DNA of 64,000 nucleotides from Synechococcus sp. BIOS-E4-1 (GTDB lineage: Bacteria; Cyanobacteriota; Cyanobacteriia; PCC-6307; Cyanobiaceae): positions 1,323,494-1,387,493 of the forward strand of contig NZ_CP047935.1 of the NCBI RefSeq assembly GCF_014279995.1, in the 5' to 3' direction. A model generated the notes under the pieces. That model was not told the DNA's origin. It saw only the letters and a list, made by a program, of their open reading frames with translations, and made no database searches. The position numbers were made by a program, and so were the translations under genes. Shown piece by piece: positions 1 to 9,677 of this stretch. Within the stretch, counting starts at the first letter, position 1; each line of letters starts with the position of its first letter.

Positions 1-2996
1 GAAGTTGCACCACTAATTGCAGTTCCTGCTCGTTTCCATTGGTTGGAAATCGTGCCGAGGCCATCAGCATCAGCGAGGGTGTTTGATGCCGTTAATGTTT
101 GCCCTTGTGTTGGCGTGCCGCTGATGGTGACCGAACCTGTTGGAGTGTCATTGACATTCGAAACTTCGATTTTTGCTGTATCGCTATCGCTAGAGAAAGA
201 TTGTGTTGCGCCTACATCAAAAATTGTCAAACCACTTGAATCGTCCGCCACGAAGGCGGTGTTGCCGTCAGCAGACAAAGTGACGGCATAGGCTATATTA
301 TTGGATGAAATATTTGTAATATCTTTTGGATTAGAGGAATCAGTAACGTCAATGATTTGCAATCCTTTTACGCCATCGGCCACAAAGGCGGTGTTGCCAT
401 CGGGCGAGAGGGTCACGCCATTGGCTGTGCCAGGGGTGTCAAAGTTCCCCTTAAACGTTGGGTTGGTGGGATCACTGACATCAATGATGTCCAGACCGTT
501 AGTGCCATCGGCCACAAAGGCGGTGTTGCCATCGGCTGAGAGGGTTACGGCCCAGGCAAGGTCCGAGGTGTCGCGGGTGGCGGTGAGAGTTGGGCTGGCG
601 GGGTTGCTGACATCAATGATCTGCAAACCGCTGGAGTTATCAGCAACAAAGGCGGTGTTGCCATCGGCTGAGAGGGTGACGTCTCTGGCATAGGCAGTGT
701 CAAAGTTCCCCTTAAACGTTGGGTTGGTGGGATCACTGACATCAATGATGTCCAGACCGTCAGAGCCATCAGCAACAAAGGCGGTGTTGCCATCGGCTGA
801 GAGGGTGACGCCCCAGGCATCGCCGGTGGTGTCAAAGTTCCCCTTAAACGTTGGGTTGGTGGGATCACTGATATCAATGATGTCCAGACCGTCAGAGCCA
901 TCGGCCACAAAGGCGGTGTTGCCATCGGCTGAGAGGGTGACGTCTTTGGCAAAGCCAGAAGTGTCAAAGTTCCCCTTAAACGTTGGGTTGGTGGGATCAC
1001 TGATATCAATGATGTCCAGGCCGTCTGAGAAGTCCGCCACGAAGGCGGTGTTGCCATCGGCGGAGAGGGTAAAGCCAAAGGTCCTTCCTGAGGTGTCAAA
1101 GTTGCCCTTAATCGAAGGGCTTGTAGCTATCGCCGTAGCGCCGTTGGCGACTGGATCGACTACATCAATGATCTGCAAACCGTTGGTGTCATTAGCAACG
1201 AAGGCGGTGTTGCCATCGGCGGAGAGGGTGACGCCGAAGGCAACGCCGGTGGTGTCGTAGGTGGCGGTGAGGGTTGGGCTGGCGGGGTTGCTGATATCAA
1301 TGATCTTCAAACCGCTGGTGTAATCAGCCACGAAGGCGGTGTTGCCGTCGGCCGAGAGGGTGACGCCCAAGGCATCGCCGGTGGTGTCGAGGGTGGTTAT
1401 GGGGGTTGGGCTGGCGGGGTTGCTGACGTTGATGATCTGCAAACCGCTGGTGTCATCAGCCACGAAGGCGGTGTTGCCATCGGCTGAGAGGGTGACGTCA
1501 TAGGCAGCCCCCGAGGTGTCGAGGGTGGTGATGGGGGTTGGGCTGGCGGGGTTGCTGACATCAATGATCTGCAAACCGCTGCCGAGAACAGCAACAAAGG
1601 CGGTGTTGCCATCGGCAGAAAGAAAGACGCTTGTGGCACTGCCCGAGGTGTCGAGGGTGGTTATGGGGGTTGGGCTGGCGGGGTTGCTGACATCAATGAT
1701 CTGCAAACCGCTGCCGAAATCAGCAACAAAGGCGGTGTTGCCATCGGCGGAGAGGGTGACGCTCCTGGCAAGGCCGGTGGTGTCGAGGGTGGCGGTGAGT
1801 GAAGGGTTGGCGGGGTTGCTGACATTAATGATCTGCAAACCGCTGACGAAATCAGCAACAAAGGCGGTGTTGCCATCGGCGGAGAGGGTGACGTCTCTGG
1901 CAAAGCCGGTGGTGTCGAGGGTGCCTGTGAGGGTCGGGCTGGCGGGGTTGCTGACATTAATGATCCGCAGGCCGCTGATGCCATCCGCAACGAAGGCGGT
2001 GTTGCCATCGGCCGAGAGGGTGACGCCAACGACATCGCCAGAGGTGTTGAGAGTGGCGGTGTGTGATGGGTTTGTTGAGATTGTCTCCGCGCCGGTGCGA
2101 TCCCAGGCTTTGAAGGTGATCAGATCACTGATCGTTCCGGTGAAATGTGTTGCTGGAACAAAGGCCAGGCGGGTGTTGCTGTCGGCATAGAGAACCCGCG
2201 CTGAACTCGCCGATACAGCACCGACATCACTCCAAGACGTGCCGTTGTTGGTGGAGTAGTAGAGCGTTCCACCAGCGAGGTTGGTGTTGACAATGGCGAT
2301 GGCGGGTGAATCACCATCGGCATCGCTGAAGTTGTTGAGGCTTCCGCCTGAATCAATCAGAGCGGAAACGAGGGTTCCAACTGAGCCAGATGGTGTTCCA
2401 GGGTCTTCTGTAATTGTCGTTAGTTCCGGGCTTGCAGCTGTCGAAAGAGTCGGGGTGGCTGCCTCGACCGCAATGCGCTGGCCATTGATGCTCAGGATGT
2501 GATGGTCGTTCTGACTTCTCTCCACATCAGCAATCTCAACGCCTCGGATCAGAGCCGAAAAGATCGCTCCTTCGTCACCGGAGCTGTCATTGCTGCCATT
2601 GATTCGCCAATCAAGGGCATGGCCAAGCTCTTCCAGCAGCACCGCTTCCACTGCGGTAGCGCTTGCTGAATTCAGCCAATCGGCATTGAGATAGATCCGT
2701 TCTTCTCCCATCGGGCCTACATGGGCGTAGGCGCCATGCAGCCCCTCCATGGTTTGGCCATCGAGAATCTCGATGCTGATGCCACCGAGCTCAACAGCCT
2801 CAGAACGACCAAAGACCTCCAGCAGCAGTTTTTGCCACGTCTCTGGTTTTGATCGCCAACGCCGCAGGCGTTGATCCACAGCGTGCATCGCTGTGGTCAA
2901 TACCTGGCTGGGCTCCACATTCACATCATTTCCGACGTTAGATAGAGGTAGTGATGCCAAGGGTTCACTGGTGTCTTCCCTGTTTTTAGAGGGCAA
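1..2996 (-). CDS. Giant LVIVD-repeat surface/secreted protein, N-terminal part (partial)
   Basis: A single minus-strand frame stays open from about position 2996 to the left edge, so the C-terminus is outside the window. The N-terminal 300 residues include a segment with LLEELGHALD (near 2620-2640), an HExxH-like motif seen at the start of large cyanobacterial RTX/adhesin-type proteins. After a linker come at least 14 blades of 44 residues with core GVTLSADGNTAFVAD and GLQIIDVSNPASPT, matching the LVIVD family (beta-propeller-like surface repeats). Near position 1-120 an Ig-like segment (GSVTISGTPTQGQTLTASNT) begins, typical of giant picocyanobacterial proteins. No ATG lies near the 5' end of the frame; TTG at 2996 or 2960 are candidate starts, and an in-frame TAG lies a little upstream. 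Role as an extracellular or cell-surface protein is inferred from family resemblance; ligand unknown. Confidence 0.8.
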   Translation of the reverse strand, partial: MPSKNREDTSEPLASLPLSNVGNDVNVEPSQVLTTAMHAVDQRLRRWRSKPETWQKLLLEVFGRSEAVELGGISIEILDGQTMEGLHGAYAHVGPMGEERIYLNADWLNSASATAVEAVLLEELGHALDWRINGSNDSSGDEGAIFSALIRGVEIADVERSQNDHHILSINGQRIAVEAATPTLSTAASPELTTITEDPGTPSGSVGTLVSALIDSGGSLNNFSDADGDSPAIAIVNTNLAGGTLYYSTNNGTSWSDVGAVSASSARVLYADSNTRLAFVPATHFTGTISDLITFKAWDRTGAETISTNPSHTATLNTSGDVVGVTLSADGNTAFVADGISGLRIINVSNPASPTLTGTLDTTGFARDVTLSADGNTAFVADFVSGLQIINVSNPANPSLTATLDTTGLARSVTLSADGNTAFVADFGSGLQIIDVSNPASPTPITTLDTSGSATSVFLSADGNTAFVAVLGSGLQIIDVSNPASPTPITTLDTSGAAYDVTLSADGNTAFVADDTSGLQIINVSNPASPTPITTLDTTGDALGVTLSADGNTAFVADYTSGLKIIDISNPASPTLTATYDTTGVAFGVTLSADGNTAFVANDTNGLQIIDVVDPVANGATAIATSPSIKGNFDTSGRTFGFTLSADGNTAFVADFSDGLDIIDISDPTNPTFKGNFDTSGFAKDVTLSADGNTAFVADGSDGLDIIDISDPTNPTFKGNFDTTGDAWGVTLSADGNTAFVADGSDGLDIIDVSDPTNPTFKGNFDTAYARDVTLSADGNTAFVADNSSGLQIIDVSNPASPTLTATRDTSDLAWAVTLSADGNTAFVADGTNGLDIIDVSDPTNPTFKGNFDTPGTANGVTLSPDGNTAFVADGVKGLQIIDVTDSSNPKDITNISSNNIAYAVTLSADGNTAFVADDSSGLTIFDVGATQSFSSDSDTAKIEVSNVNDTPTGSVTISGTPTQGQTLTASNTLADADGLGTISNQWKRAGTAISGAT
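241..2040 (-). repeat. Fourteen 132-bp tandem coding repeats (LVIVD blades)
   Basis: The string GTGTTGCC on the plus strand recurs at 259, 391, 523, 655, 784, 916, 1048, 1207, 1339, 1471, 1603, 1735, 1867 and 1999. Steps are 132 bp, except one of 129 and one of 159 (a 9-residue insertion in one blade). Two sequence subtypes occur in blocks: one with SNPASPT and one with SDPTNPTFKGNFDT. Confidence 0.95.
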
Positions 2997-3492
2997 TAAG
3001 CATTGCCGCTGGCGGTTGGTACTATCGGTTACCTATCAAGAGAAGAAGCAACTGTGCTGATTGAGTCCCTTGTGTGAAATATTCCCAACACGTTTGGTGA
3101 TTGATTTCAGCTTCAGATCTTTTGCTAATTCCGGTTGCTTCTGGTCTGTTTCAAAGCAGCCGCTGTATGGCTCAACTCCTCGGCAGAGTCGTGAGTACGA
3201 AACCTCAACTGAGTGGTGTCAAACGGCTCCCAACATGATCACCAGAGCTGGCCTTGGTGGCCGCTGCTGCCAATTGGCTCTCAGATACGAAATCAATTTC
3301 AAGGGCTTGGCCCTGAGTTGTCTCTGATTTGTTGTGCAACTGAGCGTGAATCTGGGCTAGTTCTGATTCGCAGCCTGAATGGCTATCAGTGTGGTCCTCA
3401 TCACCACTGTTGAGGTCTTGGGCAGATGCCATGGACTTCGTAATCTCACTGGCCGTTGTTTGTTGGCAGTCGTTACTGGTTCTGGTGTCGAG
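2997..3492. other. Intergenic region between the repeat protein and chrA
   Basis: About 500 bp with no recognised gene. It holds two mutually exclusive weak candidates: a minus-strand acidic 75-residue frame (3205-3432) and a plus-strand frame starting at 3213 that reads WPWWPLLP, a motif also found in the DUF4336 protein at 4.7 kb. The 25-bp string around 3244-3268 recurs near 4749-4773. It may be a decayed fragment or chance. Confidence 0.4.
3205..3432 (-). CDS. Possible small acidic protein, unrecognised
   Basis: A 75-residue frame beginning MASAQDLNSGDEDH, divergent from chrA. It is hydrophilic, with no signal peptide and no motif I recognise. The Shine-Dalgarno sequence is weak. It may not be a gene; the opposite strand carries an alternative reading that resembles part of DUF4336. 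Confidence 0.25.
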   Translation of the reverse strand: MASAQDLNSGDEDHTDSHSGCESELAQIHAQLHNKSETTQGQALEIDFVSESQLAAAATKASSGDHVGSRLTPLS

Positions 3493-4677
3493 ATGCCCCT
3501 GCCGCTGAAGGTGTTTGTTCAGTTCTTCGTGTTGGGACTGACCTCCTTCGGTGGCCCGGTGGCGCACCTTGGTTACTTCCACGAGCGCTTTGTGCAGCGG
3601 GAGCGTTGGATCACCACTGAGGCCTACGCCGATCTCGTTGGGCTCTGTCAGCTTTTGCCCGGACCTTCGAGTTCCCAGGTGGGCATGGGTTTAGGTCTGA
3701 TTCGGGCTGGATGGCTTGGCGGTCTGGCGGCTTGGGCAGGATTTACCTTGCCTTCCGCTGTGTTGATGGTGCTGGCGGCGTCGCTGCTCTCAGCCCATTC
3801 CAGTTGGATGAACGGGGGCTGGGTGCATGGCTTAATGGTGGCGGCTGTGGCCGTGGTGGCCCAGGCCGTTCTGGGCCTGCAGCGCAAACTGGCTCCCGAT
3901 CGGCAGCGGACCAGCTTGATGGTGGCCGCTGCCGTGCTGGTGCTGTTGGTGCCTCGCGTCTGGGCTCAGCTGTTGGCCTTACTGCTCGGAGGGTTGGTGG
4001 GGTTGTGTGCCTTGACGCCGCCTGCTCTGGAGCCATTGGCAACAAAACGTCTCGTGGTTCCGCTTCGGCGCTCGGTGGCGGTTGGATTGCTTGGTGTTGC
4101 TGTGCTGCTGTTGGTGGCCCTGCCCTGGCTGTCCGCTGAGGCCAGGCCGCTGCAGGTGCAGCAGCTCAGTGCATTCCTTCGCACGGGCGCTTTGGTGTTT
4201 GGCGGTGGCCATGTGGTGCTTCCCCTGTTGGAGCAAGCGTTGGTGCCGAGCGGGTGGATTGACCTGCAGCAGTTTCTGGCGGGGTACGGCGCCGCCCAGG
4301 CGGTGCCGGGGCCGATGTTCAGTTTCGCGGCCTTTCTTGGTTTTGATCTGCAGCCTGGGCTTCAGGGCACTACCGGTTCTGTAATGGCGCTCGTTGCCCT
4401 CTTTTTTCCCTCGTTCTTGTTGATTGGCGGGCTCTTGCCCTTCTGGAGTGACCTGGGCCGATTGGCTCCGATGCGTCGAGCCCTGCTGGGCATCAACGCT
4501 TCGGTGGTGGGCATCCTGCTTGCAGCGTTGTTTCAACCCGTCTGGCAAACAGGCATCCGCGGTGGCGCTGAGTTCAGCCTGGCCTTGGTGGCGTTTGTGC
4601 TGTTGGTGAGCTGGCGGCAACCGGCGTGGCGGGTGGTGCTGTTCTGCGCCGGAGTGGGTGGTTTGACCCTGGCCTGA
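3493..4677 (+). CDS. chrA: Chromate transporter, ChrA family
   Basis: Predicted inner-membrane transporter of the CHR family, which exports chromate (possibly in exchange for other anions). The two-domain CHR layout is visible. The N-terminal half has FVLGLTSFGGPVAHLGYF and an ERFVQRERWI segment; the C-terminal half has the cognate LRTGALVFGGGHVVLPLLEQ. Both halves are followed by multiple hydrophobic helices. Length of 394 residues from ATG 3493 fits the usual size. An upstream in-frame ATG at 3379 would add 38 non-hydrophobic residues not seen in the family, so I prefer 3493. It stands alone, about 30 bp upstream of the DUF4336 gene on the same strand. Substrate is assigned by family only. 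Confidence 0.85.
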   Translation: MPLPLKVFVQFFVLGLTSFGGPVAHLGYFHERFVQRERWITTEAYADLVGLCQLLPGPSSSQVGMGLGLIRAGWLGGLAAWAGFTLPSAVLMVLAASLLSAHSSWMNGGWVHGLMVAAVAVVAQAVLGLQRKLAPDRQRTSLMVAAAVLVLLVPRVWAQLLALLLGGLVGLCALTPPALEPLATKRLVVPLRRSVAVGLLGVAVLLLVALPWLSAEARPLQVQQLSAFLRTGALVFGGGHVVLPLLEQALVPSGWIDLQQFLAGYGAAQAVPGPMFSFAAFLGFDLQPGLQGTTGSVMALVALFFPSFLLIGGLLPFWSDLGRLAPMRRALLGINASVVGILLAALFQPVWQTGIRGGAEFSLALVAFVLLVSWRQPAWRVVLFCAGVGGLTLA

Positions 4678-4705
4678 TCGATTCCTCTGCAGAATCACTG
4701 CATTG

Positions 4706-5893
4706 ATGGGAAGCGTGGTGGTTGGAGCTGGTGTGAATCCTGCTGATCAGCGCTGGCCTTGGTGGCCGCTGCTGCCGTTGTATCCGTATGGCCGCCGTGC
4801 CACTCACTTTGAAGAGCTGATTCCAGGACAGGTTTGGAGCCTTGAGCAGCTTCAGGGCGTGTATTACGTGGCGGTCCCGATCCGGCTCACGGTGGTGAAG
4901 GTTCCCGGCGGTTTGATGCTGGTGAATCCGCTGCCTCCCACCGGCGAGCTCCGCGCTTTGATTCGCACCCTTGAATCTGAGCACGGTCCGGTGTGCAGCA
5001 TCGTGTTGCCCACAGCCTCGGGCCTGGAGCACAAATTGCCGATGGGTCCTCTGGCCCGGGCCTTTCCTGATGCTGATCTCTGGGTCTGCCCCAACCAGTG
5101 GAGCTTTCCGCTTCAGCTCCCACTCTCCTGGCTTGGGATCCCCGCAGCCAGAACACGGGTGCTGCTCGACGATGGTGTTCCCCATCCCGAGGTGTGCGAG
5201 TGGATTTCACTTGGCCCCCTTGACCTGGGTGTCGGCTGCTTTCAGGAGGTGAGCTGTCTGCATCGCCCATCCGGTGCCTTACTGGTGACAGACGCTCTGC
5301 TGGGAATTTCCTCGCAACCACCGGAGGTCTTTGAGCGCGATCCAACTCCATTGCTGTTTCATGCCCGTGATCGCGGTGATCAACCCTTTGAGGACACTCC
5401 TGACAACCGCCGCCGTGGCTGGGCGCGGCTTGTGCTGTTTGCCTCCTACCTGCGCCCCGAACCCCTCGATGTGCCCGGCCTGCTGCAGGTGATCCGGCAT
5501 GCTTTCCGCCCCGGGCTGCGCAGTGCGCGGGCCCATTTCGGGATCTATCCCTTTGCCTGGAAACCAGGATGGCTTGACTCCGCTGACGCCCTGATGGGAG
5601 ACGACCAACCGAGATTGCAGGTGGCCCCGGTGCTGGAGCGATTGGTTCTCCCGCGGGAACGACAGGCGTTGATCAGTTGGCTCGCGTGTGTGGAGCAGCT
5701 GAAGGAGGTGCGCTGGCTGGTGCCGGCCCACTATTCAGCTCCCCTCGCGTTTTCAACCCTGCAGATTGTGCAGCTGCGCGAACAACTGATGATGAGGCCA
5801 TGGGCCCCCAGTGAAGGCAACTGGGAATTCCTCGGAAGCATTGATCAAACGCTGCTCGATCTCGGCGTTGTTCCCAACGCTTCTCAGTCGTGA
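4706..5893 (+). CDS. DUF4336 family protein
   Basis: About 395 residues, recognised from the cyanobacterial/plastid DUF4336 pattern: WPWWPLLPLYPYGRR near the N-terminus, then VWSLEQLQGVYYVAVPIR. The fold is thought to be metallo-beta-lactamase-like, but the classical HxHxDH metal motif is not evident, so enzymatic activity is uncertain. A TTG at 4703 immediately precedes the ATG at 4706. It follows chrA by about 30 bp and may be co-transcribed with it. Function unknown. Confidence 0.75.
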   Translation: MGSVVVGAGVNPADQRWPWWPLLPLYPYGRRATHFEELIPGQVWSLEQLQGVYYVAVPIRLTVVKVPGGLMLVNPLPPTGELRALIRTLESEHGPVCSIVLPTASGLEHKLPMGPLARAFPDADLWVCPNQWSFPLQLPLSWLGIPAARTRVLLDDGVPHPEVCEWISLGPLDLGVGCFQEVSCLHRPSGALLVTDALLGISSQPPEVFERDPTPLLFHARDRGDQPFEDTPDNRRRGWARLVLFASYLRPEPLDVPGLLQVIRHAFRPGLRSARAHFGIYPFAWKPGWLDSADALMGDDQPRLQVAPVLERLVLPRERQALISWLACVEQLKEVRWLVPAHYSAPLAFSTLQIVQLREQLMMRPWAPSEGNWEFLGSIDQTLLDLGVVPNASQS

Positions 5894-5942
5894 ATGTGTT
5901 TGAACGACTGAAGCGTTGATCCAAGTCAGCAACTCGTCGGAT

Positions 5943-6308
5943 TCAGAGATCTGAATCAGAGTCAATCGCCATCTCATCGTCGCCGAAAAGAGTTTCTTCC
6001 AGCTCCTTGCGTTGCTCCATCTGGCGCAGGAAGTAACCCGTCATCATCGCCGAGGCGAGCATGTTGGCCAGATTGTCGCGATTGGAGGTCACCTTCACTT
6101 CGAACTGTTCACCGGGAAGCATTCCCAGCAGACCTTGAACGTTGTGGCGAATGATGTCCTGAATGTCCGGACTGGCCGATTTGGCCACGCGTTGAAGCAC
6201 GTCAGGTGATTGATCCTGCAGGTACTGAATCAAGCCATTGACGGGCTGACCCTCCTGGCTGTCAGTGGTCAGAAACTCAGGGTTGAACATCCCATCGATC
6301 TCCGTCAT
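5943..6308 (-). CDS. DUF760 domain protein
   Basis: A 121-residue acidic protein with the DUF760 signature: NGLIQYLQDQSPDVLQRVAKSAS, then IIRHNVQGLLGMLP and LANMLASAMMTGYFLR. The family is restricted to cyanobacteria and plastids; its biochemical role is not established. Its start overlaps the lepB stop by 4 bp (ATGA-type), so the two are translationally coupled on the minus strand. Confidence 0.85.
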   Translation of the reverse strand: MTEIDGMFNPEFLTTDSQEGQPVNGLIQYLQDQSPDVLQRVAKSASPDIQDIIRHNVQGLLGMLPGEQFEVKVTSNRDNLANMLASAMMTGYFLRQMEQRKELEETLFGDDEMAIDSDSDL

Positions 6309-6922
6309 GCCCTAGACCTTATCGCAGCTGTGCTCTCCGTCACTAAGGCGTCCGGTCGGGAGAACCGAATCGGACCGAACCTGCTGAGCGGCCAATAGCG
6401 CAGGATTGCCGTTCCGATCACATCCGCCTGCGGCAAGGGCCCCCAGAGGTGAGAATCAAGGCTGGCATTGCGGTTGTCACCCATAACCCAGAGCTCATCC
6501 TCTGGCACGGTGACCGGAGCCATCTCGTAGTTGATGGCTTCGTTCAGCCAGGGCTCATTCACGGCTTCTCCATTGCGCCTGAGCTGGCCATCACGCACCT
6601 CCAGCAGGTCACCGGGCCTGCCCACCACTCGCTTGATCAAGGCCGCATCCGGGTCATAGCCGGCCTGCACCAGCGGCTCGGGAACCCTGAACACCACGAT
6701 GCTGTTCAGGGGCAGTGGTTGATGGCGCGCCCGGTCAAAGCGTGGACGCAGTTTCTCCACCAGAATCCTGTCCTGCAGTTGCAGGGTGGGCAGCATCGAT
6801 CCAGATGGAATCCAGCGCGGCTCCACCACGATCCAGCGCAGCAGCAGTGCCAGCAGCACCCAGATCAGCAAGGAGCGCCAGCTCCCCTGACGTTTGGTGG
6901 AGTCGGCGGACGGTTCGCTCAT
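6305..6922 (-). CDS. lepB: Signal peptidase I
   Basis: Type I signal peptidase that removes N-terminal signal peptides from exported proteins. One N-terminal membrane segment (LLIWVLLALLLRWIVVEP) is followed by the serine box PSGSMLPTL (catalytic Ser), then the lysine box LIKRVVGRPGDLLEV (catalytic Lys) and the GDNRNASLDSHLWGPL box. Length of about 205 residues is typical. The start at MSEPSADS (6922) is preferred; an ATG at 6937 would add MLTLL. It is transcribed divergently from menD, with only a short gap, and leads a two-gene unit with DUF760. Confidence 0.93.
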   Translation of the reverse strand: MSEPSADSTKRQGSWRSLLIWVLLALLLRWIVVEPRWIPSGSMLPTLQLQDRILVEKLRPRFDRARHQPLPLNSIVVFRVPEPLVQAGYDPDAALIKRVVGRPGDLLEVRDGQLRRNGEAVNEPWLNEAINYEMAPVTVPEDELWVMGDNRNASLDSHLWGPLPQADVIGTAILRYWPLSRFGPIRFSRPDALVTESTAAIRSRA

Positions 6923-7025
6923 CAGCAGCGTCAGCAATGAGGGTTGGCGTTGACCGAGGATCGCATCAGCCTCGGCATCAGGTCTGAGTCACGCCGCCGA
7001 CAATCTTGCTGCAGCGATCGGTCTG

Positions 7026-8753
7026 TTGCTGTGCCTGCAGCGGCAAGGGCTGGAAAGGGTGGTGCTCTGCCCTGGCAGTCGTTCCGCACCACTGGCGCTG
7101 GCGGCGGGTGGCCTGGCTGATCGGGGAGTCCTGTGGCTGACCACGGCCATTGATGAGCGCTCCGCCGCCTTCTACGCCCTCGGTATGGCAGCTGCATCCG
7201 GTCATGCTGCGGCTGTGATCACCACGTCAGGCACTGCCGTGGCCAATCTGTTGCCCGCTGCGGTGGAGGCCGATCGCTCAGGTCTGCCGCTGCTGTTGCT
7301 CACCGCCGATCGTCCGCAGCGCCTCAAGAACTGCGGTGCCAACCAGACGGTCAATCAGGAGGACTTTCTGGCACCCGTTTGTCGGTTGTTCTCGACTGGC
7401 CCCCTGGAGGGTCTGCACCGGCTCTCGCCAACCCAGCTGGACTCGCTGGCGAGCGAGTCCTGGCTGCAGACGCTCGTCCAACCCGGACCGGTGCACCTCA
7501 ATCTCCCCTTCGAGGAGCCCCTGCATCCCAGCCGCGAAGACCAGCAACGGGCCTGGTCAGGCTGGGATTGCGTTGTGCCTCAGCAGGGGCAGCTTCGCCG
7601 GCCATCGGCCTCGGCTGCCAACCCACCAACCGATCGCCTCGAATGGTCCCGTCCCGGCGTGGTGGTGGCCGGACCCTGGCGAGGCCTTGAAGCAGACAGG
7701 CCCGCTTATCAGCAGGCACTCAGGGCTGTCGCCGAATCCACCGGCTGGCCTGTGCTGGCCGACCAGCTGGCCGCGATTCCCGCAGACCTGCCCAATCTGA
7801 TTCGCCACTGGGAGCTGCTGTTGCCGCAGTTTCTGCCGGCTGCTGAGGCAGGCCTTCAGGTTCTGCGCTTGGGTCCACTTCCTGCAAGCCGGCGTCTGGA
7901 GAGCTGGTTACGCAGGTTTGGTTCGGGCCAGCTTCTGATCACTGAAGGCGACCCCCGCTGCCTTGATCCACTGGGGTTGTCGCGGCAATGCAGCAGTGGC
8001 CTGGCGGCCTGGTGGAACGCCGTCAGCGCTGATGCCCGCTTCGCTCCTCTCAATTGCAGGGAGCTGCTCTCGGCCTGGAGTGAGGCCGATGCAAAGGTGC
8101 GAGGCGTTCTGGATCAGCACCTGCCGGCTGCAGGCGGTGTCACTGAGCCCGCACTGATGAAGGCCCTGCCTGCACTGTTGCCGCAGGGGCTGCCGCTGAT
8201 GCTCGCCGCCAGCAGTCCTGTGCGCGACTGGCAAACCTTCGCTGCGGCCGATCTCGGGTCACGTCGCTGTTTCAGCTTCCGCGGGGCTTCCGGCATCGAC
8301 GGCACCCTGTCGCTGGCAATCGGCCTGGCCCGTGTTCAGGGCCCCACCGTGCTGATCTGCGGTGATCTTGCGCTGCAGCACGACAGCAACGGCTGGCTGC
8401 TGGCCAGCGAACCCTCCCCCCCTCTGCTGGTGCTGCTGATCGACAACGCCGGTGGCGGGATTTTTGCCCAGCTGCCGATTGCCTCGATTGCATCCAGCTC
8501 GTTCGATCAGCTGTTCGCCATGCCCCAGCGCCTGGACCCCCTTGCTCTGGCAGCGGCCCATGCGGTGCCCGCTCGTCAGCTGAGCCGGCTTGAGGATCTG
8601 CCGTCAGCTCTGGAGTGGGGACTGGCACAGCAGCGCACGGCATTGCTGCGCATCTGCACTGATCGAACCGCCGATGCTGAATTGCGCCGGCAGCTGCGTG
8701 AGTTCACGGTCGCCGCACTTCAGCAGTCCCGGGGCGGTACAACGGAAGCCTGA
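7026..8753 (+). CDS. menD: SEPHCHC synthase (menaquinone/phylloquinone synthesis)
   Basis: Thiamine-diphosphate enzyme joining isochorismate and 2-oxoglutarate, the first committed step to the naphthoquinone ring (phylloquinone in cyanobacteria). The N-terminal Pyr domain has [15 protein letters not shown] and [27 protein letters not shown] follows. The C-terminal PP domain has [18 protein letters not shown] and the [10 protein letters not shown]...DNAGGGIF ThDP motif. The first canonical start is TTG 7026. However, the family's conserved first helix ([12 protein letters not shown]) continues in frame upstream to about 6960 with no ATG/GTG/TTG, so the true start may be non-canonical. menB follows 14 bp downstream. 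Confidence 0.92.
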   Translation: MLCLQRQGLERVVLCPGSRSAPLALAAGGLADRGVLWLTTAIDERSAAFYALGMAAASGHAAAVITTSGTAVANLLPAAVEADRSGLPLLLLTADRPQRLKNCGANQTVNQEDFLAPVCRLFSTGPLEGLHRLSPTQLDSLASESWLQTLVQPGPVHLNLPFEEPLHPSREDQQRAWSGWDCVVPQQGQLRRPSASAANPPTDRLEWSRPGVVVAGPWRGLEADRPAYQQALRAVAESTGWPVLADQLAAIPADLPNLIRHWELLLPQFLPAAEAGLQVLRLGPLPASRRLESWLRRFGSGQLLITEGDPRCLDPLGLSRQCSSGLAAWWNAVSADARFAPLNCRELLSAWSEADAKVRGVLDQHLPAAGGVTEPALMKALPALLPQGLPLMLAASSPVRDWQTFAAADLGSRRCFSFRGASGIDGTLSLAIGLARVQGPTVLICGDLALQHDSNGWLLASEPSPPLLVLLIDNAGGGIFAQLPIASIASSSFDQLFAMPQRLDPLALAAAHAVPARQLSRLEDLPSALEWGLAQQRTALLRICTDRTADAELRRQLREFTVAALQQSRGGTTEA

Positions 8754-8767
8754 TCGTCGTCGCTGCC

Positions 8768-9643
8768 ATGGCTGACTCGTTTTCCCGCGCGGTCTTACCC
8801 GGTGATCCGGGGGTGATCTGGCAACCCTGGGGGCACTACGAGGATGTGTTGCTTGATCGCAACGACTCAGGCATCGCCAGGGTTGCCATCAATCGACCTC
8901 GCAAGCGCAATGCCTTCCGTCCCCGCACCGTGGCGGAGCTCTGTGATGCGTTCGCCCGCATCCGTGACGACAGCAGCATTGGCGTGGTGTTGTTCACCGG
9001 GGTCGGACCTGCAGAAGACGGTGGCTATGCCTTCTGCGCCGGCGGTGATCAGAGCGTCCGTGGCGATGGCGGTTATCTCGATGAACAGGGTCTTGCGCGC
9101 CTCAATGTTCTCGATCTGCAGCGGATGATCCGCAGCCTTCCCAAGGTGGTGATCGCCCTTGTGGCGGGCTATGCGATCGGCGGCGGCCAGGTGCTGCACC
9201 TGCTCTGCGACCTCAGCCTGGCGGCCGACAATGCCGTATTCGGCCAGACCGGACCGAGGGTCGGCAGCTTCGATGGTGGATTCGGTGCCGGCTACCTGGC
9301 CCGGGTGGTGGGCCAGCGCAAGGCGCGGGAGATCTGGTTTCTCTGTCGTCGTTATGGCGCTGAGCAGGCACTCGCCATGGGGCTTGTCAATGCTGTGGTT
9401 CCCCTGCAGGAGCTGGAGGCCGAGGGTGTTCGCTGGGCCCAGGAGGTGTTGCAGCACAGCCCCACGGCGATCCGCTGCCTCAAGGCTGCCTTCAATGCCG
9501 AGACCGACGGTCTGGCCGGGCTTCAGGAGCTGGCGGGTCAGGCCACCCATCTCTTCTACCGAACGGAGGAGGGTCAGGAGGGGCGTAACGCTTTTCTGGA
9601 GAAGCGTGATCCCGATTTCTCTTCTTCTCCCTGGTTGCCCTAG
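8768..9643 (+). CDS. menB: 1,4-dihydroxy-2-naphthoyl-CoA synthase
   Basis: Crotonase-fold enzyme closing the second ring of the naphthoquinone. Visible signatures are [27 protein letters not shown] (oxyanion hole region), [16 protein letters not shown] and [20 protein letters not shown]. The last motif with the SFDGG aspartate is diagnostic of MenB as opposed to other enoyl-CoA hydratases. Length of 291 residues is normal. It lies 14 bp after menD, consistent with an operon. Confidence 0.96.
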   Translation: MADSFSRAVLPGDPGVIWQPWGHYEDVLLDRNDSGIARVAINRPRKRNAFRPRTVAELCDAFARIRDDSSIGVVLFTGVGPAEDGGYAFCAGGDQSVRGDGGYLDEQGLARLNVLDLQRMIRSLPKVVIALVAGYAIGGGQVLHLLCDLSLAADNAVFGQTGPRVGSFDGGFGAGYLARVVGQRKAREIWFLCRRYGAEQALAMGLVNAVVPLQELEAEGVRWAQEVLQHSPTAIRCLKAAFNAETDGLAGLQELAGQATHLFYRTEEGQEGRNAFLEKRDPDFSSSPWLP

Positions 9644-9677
9644 CTAAACAGGGACAAATCCCCTGCTTGGCGCAGCG

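Noticed and set aside
241-2040. Regularly spaced DNA repeats could be mistaken for a CRISPR array.
   Set aside because: The unit is 132 bp, codes in one frame for a known protein repeat, and has no short palindromic repeat with unique spacers.
43-2502. Many plus-strand and minus-strand frames in the repeat region looked like separate genes.
   Set aside because: They are shadows of the long minus-strand repeat-protein frame; their protein sequences are low-complexity artefacts of the repeat.
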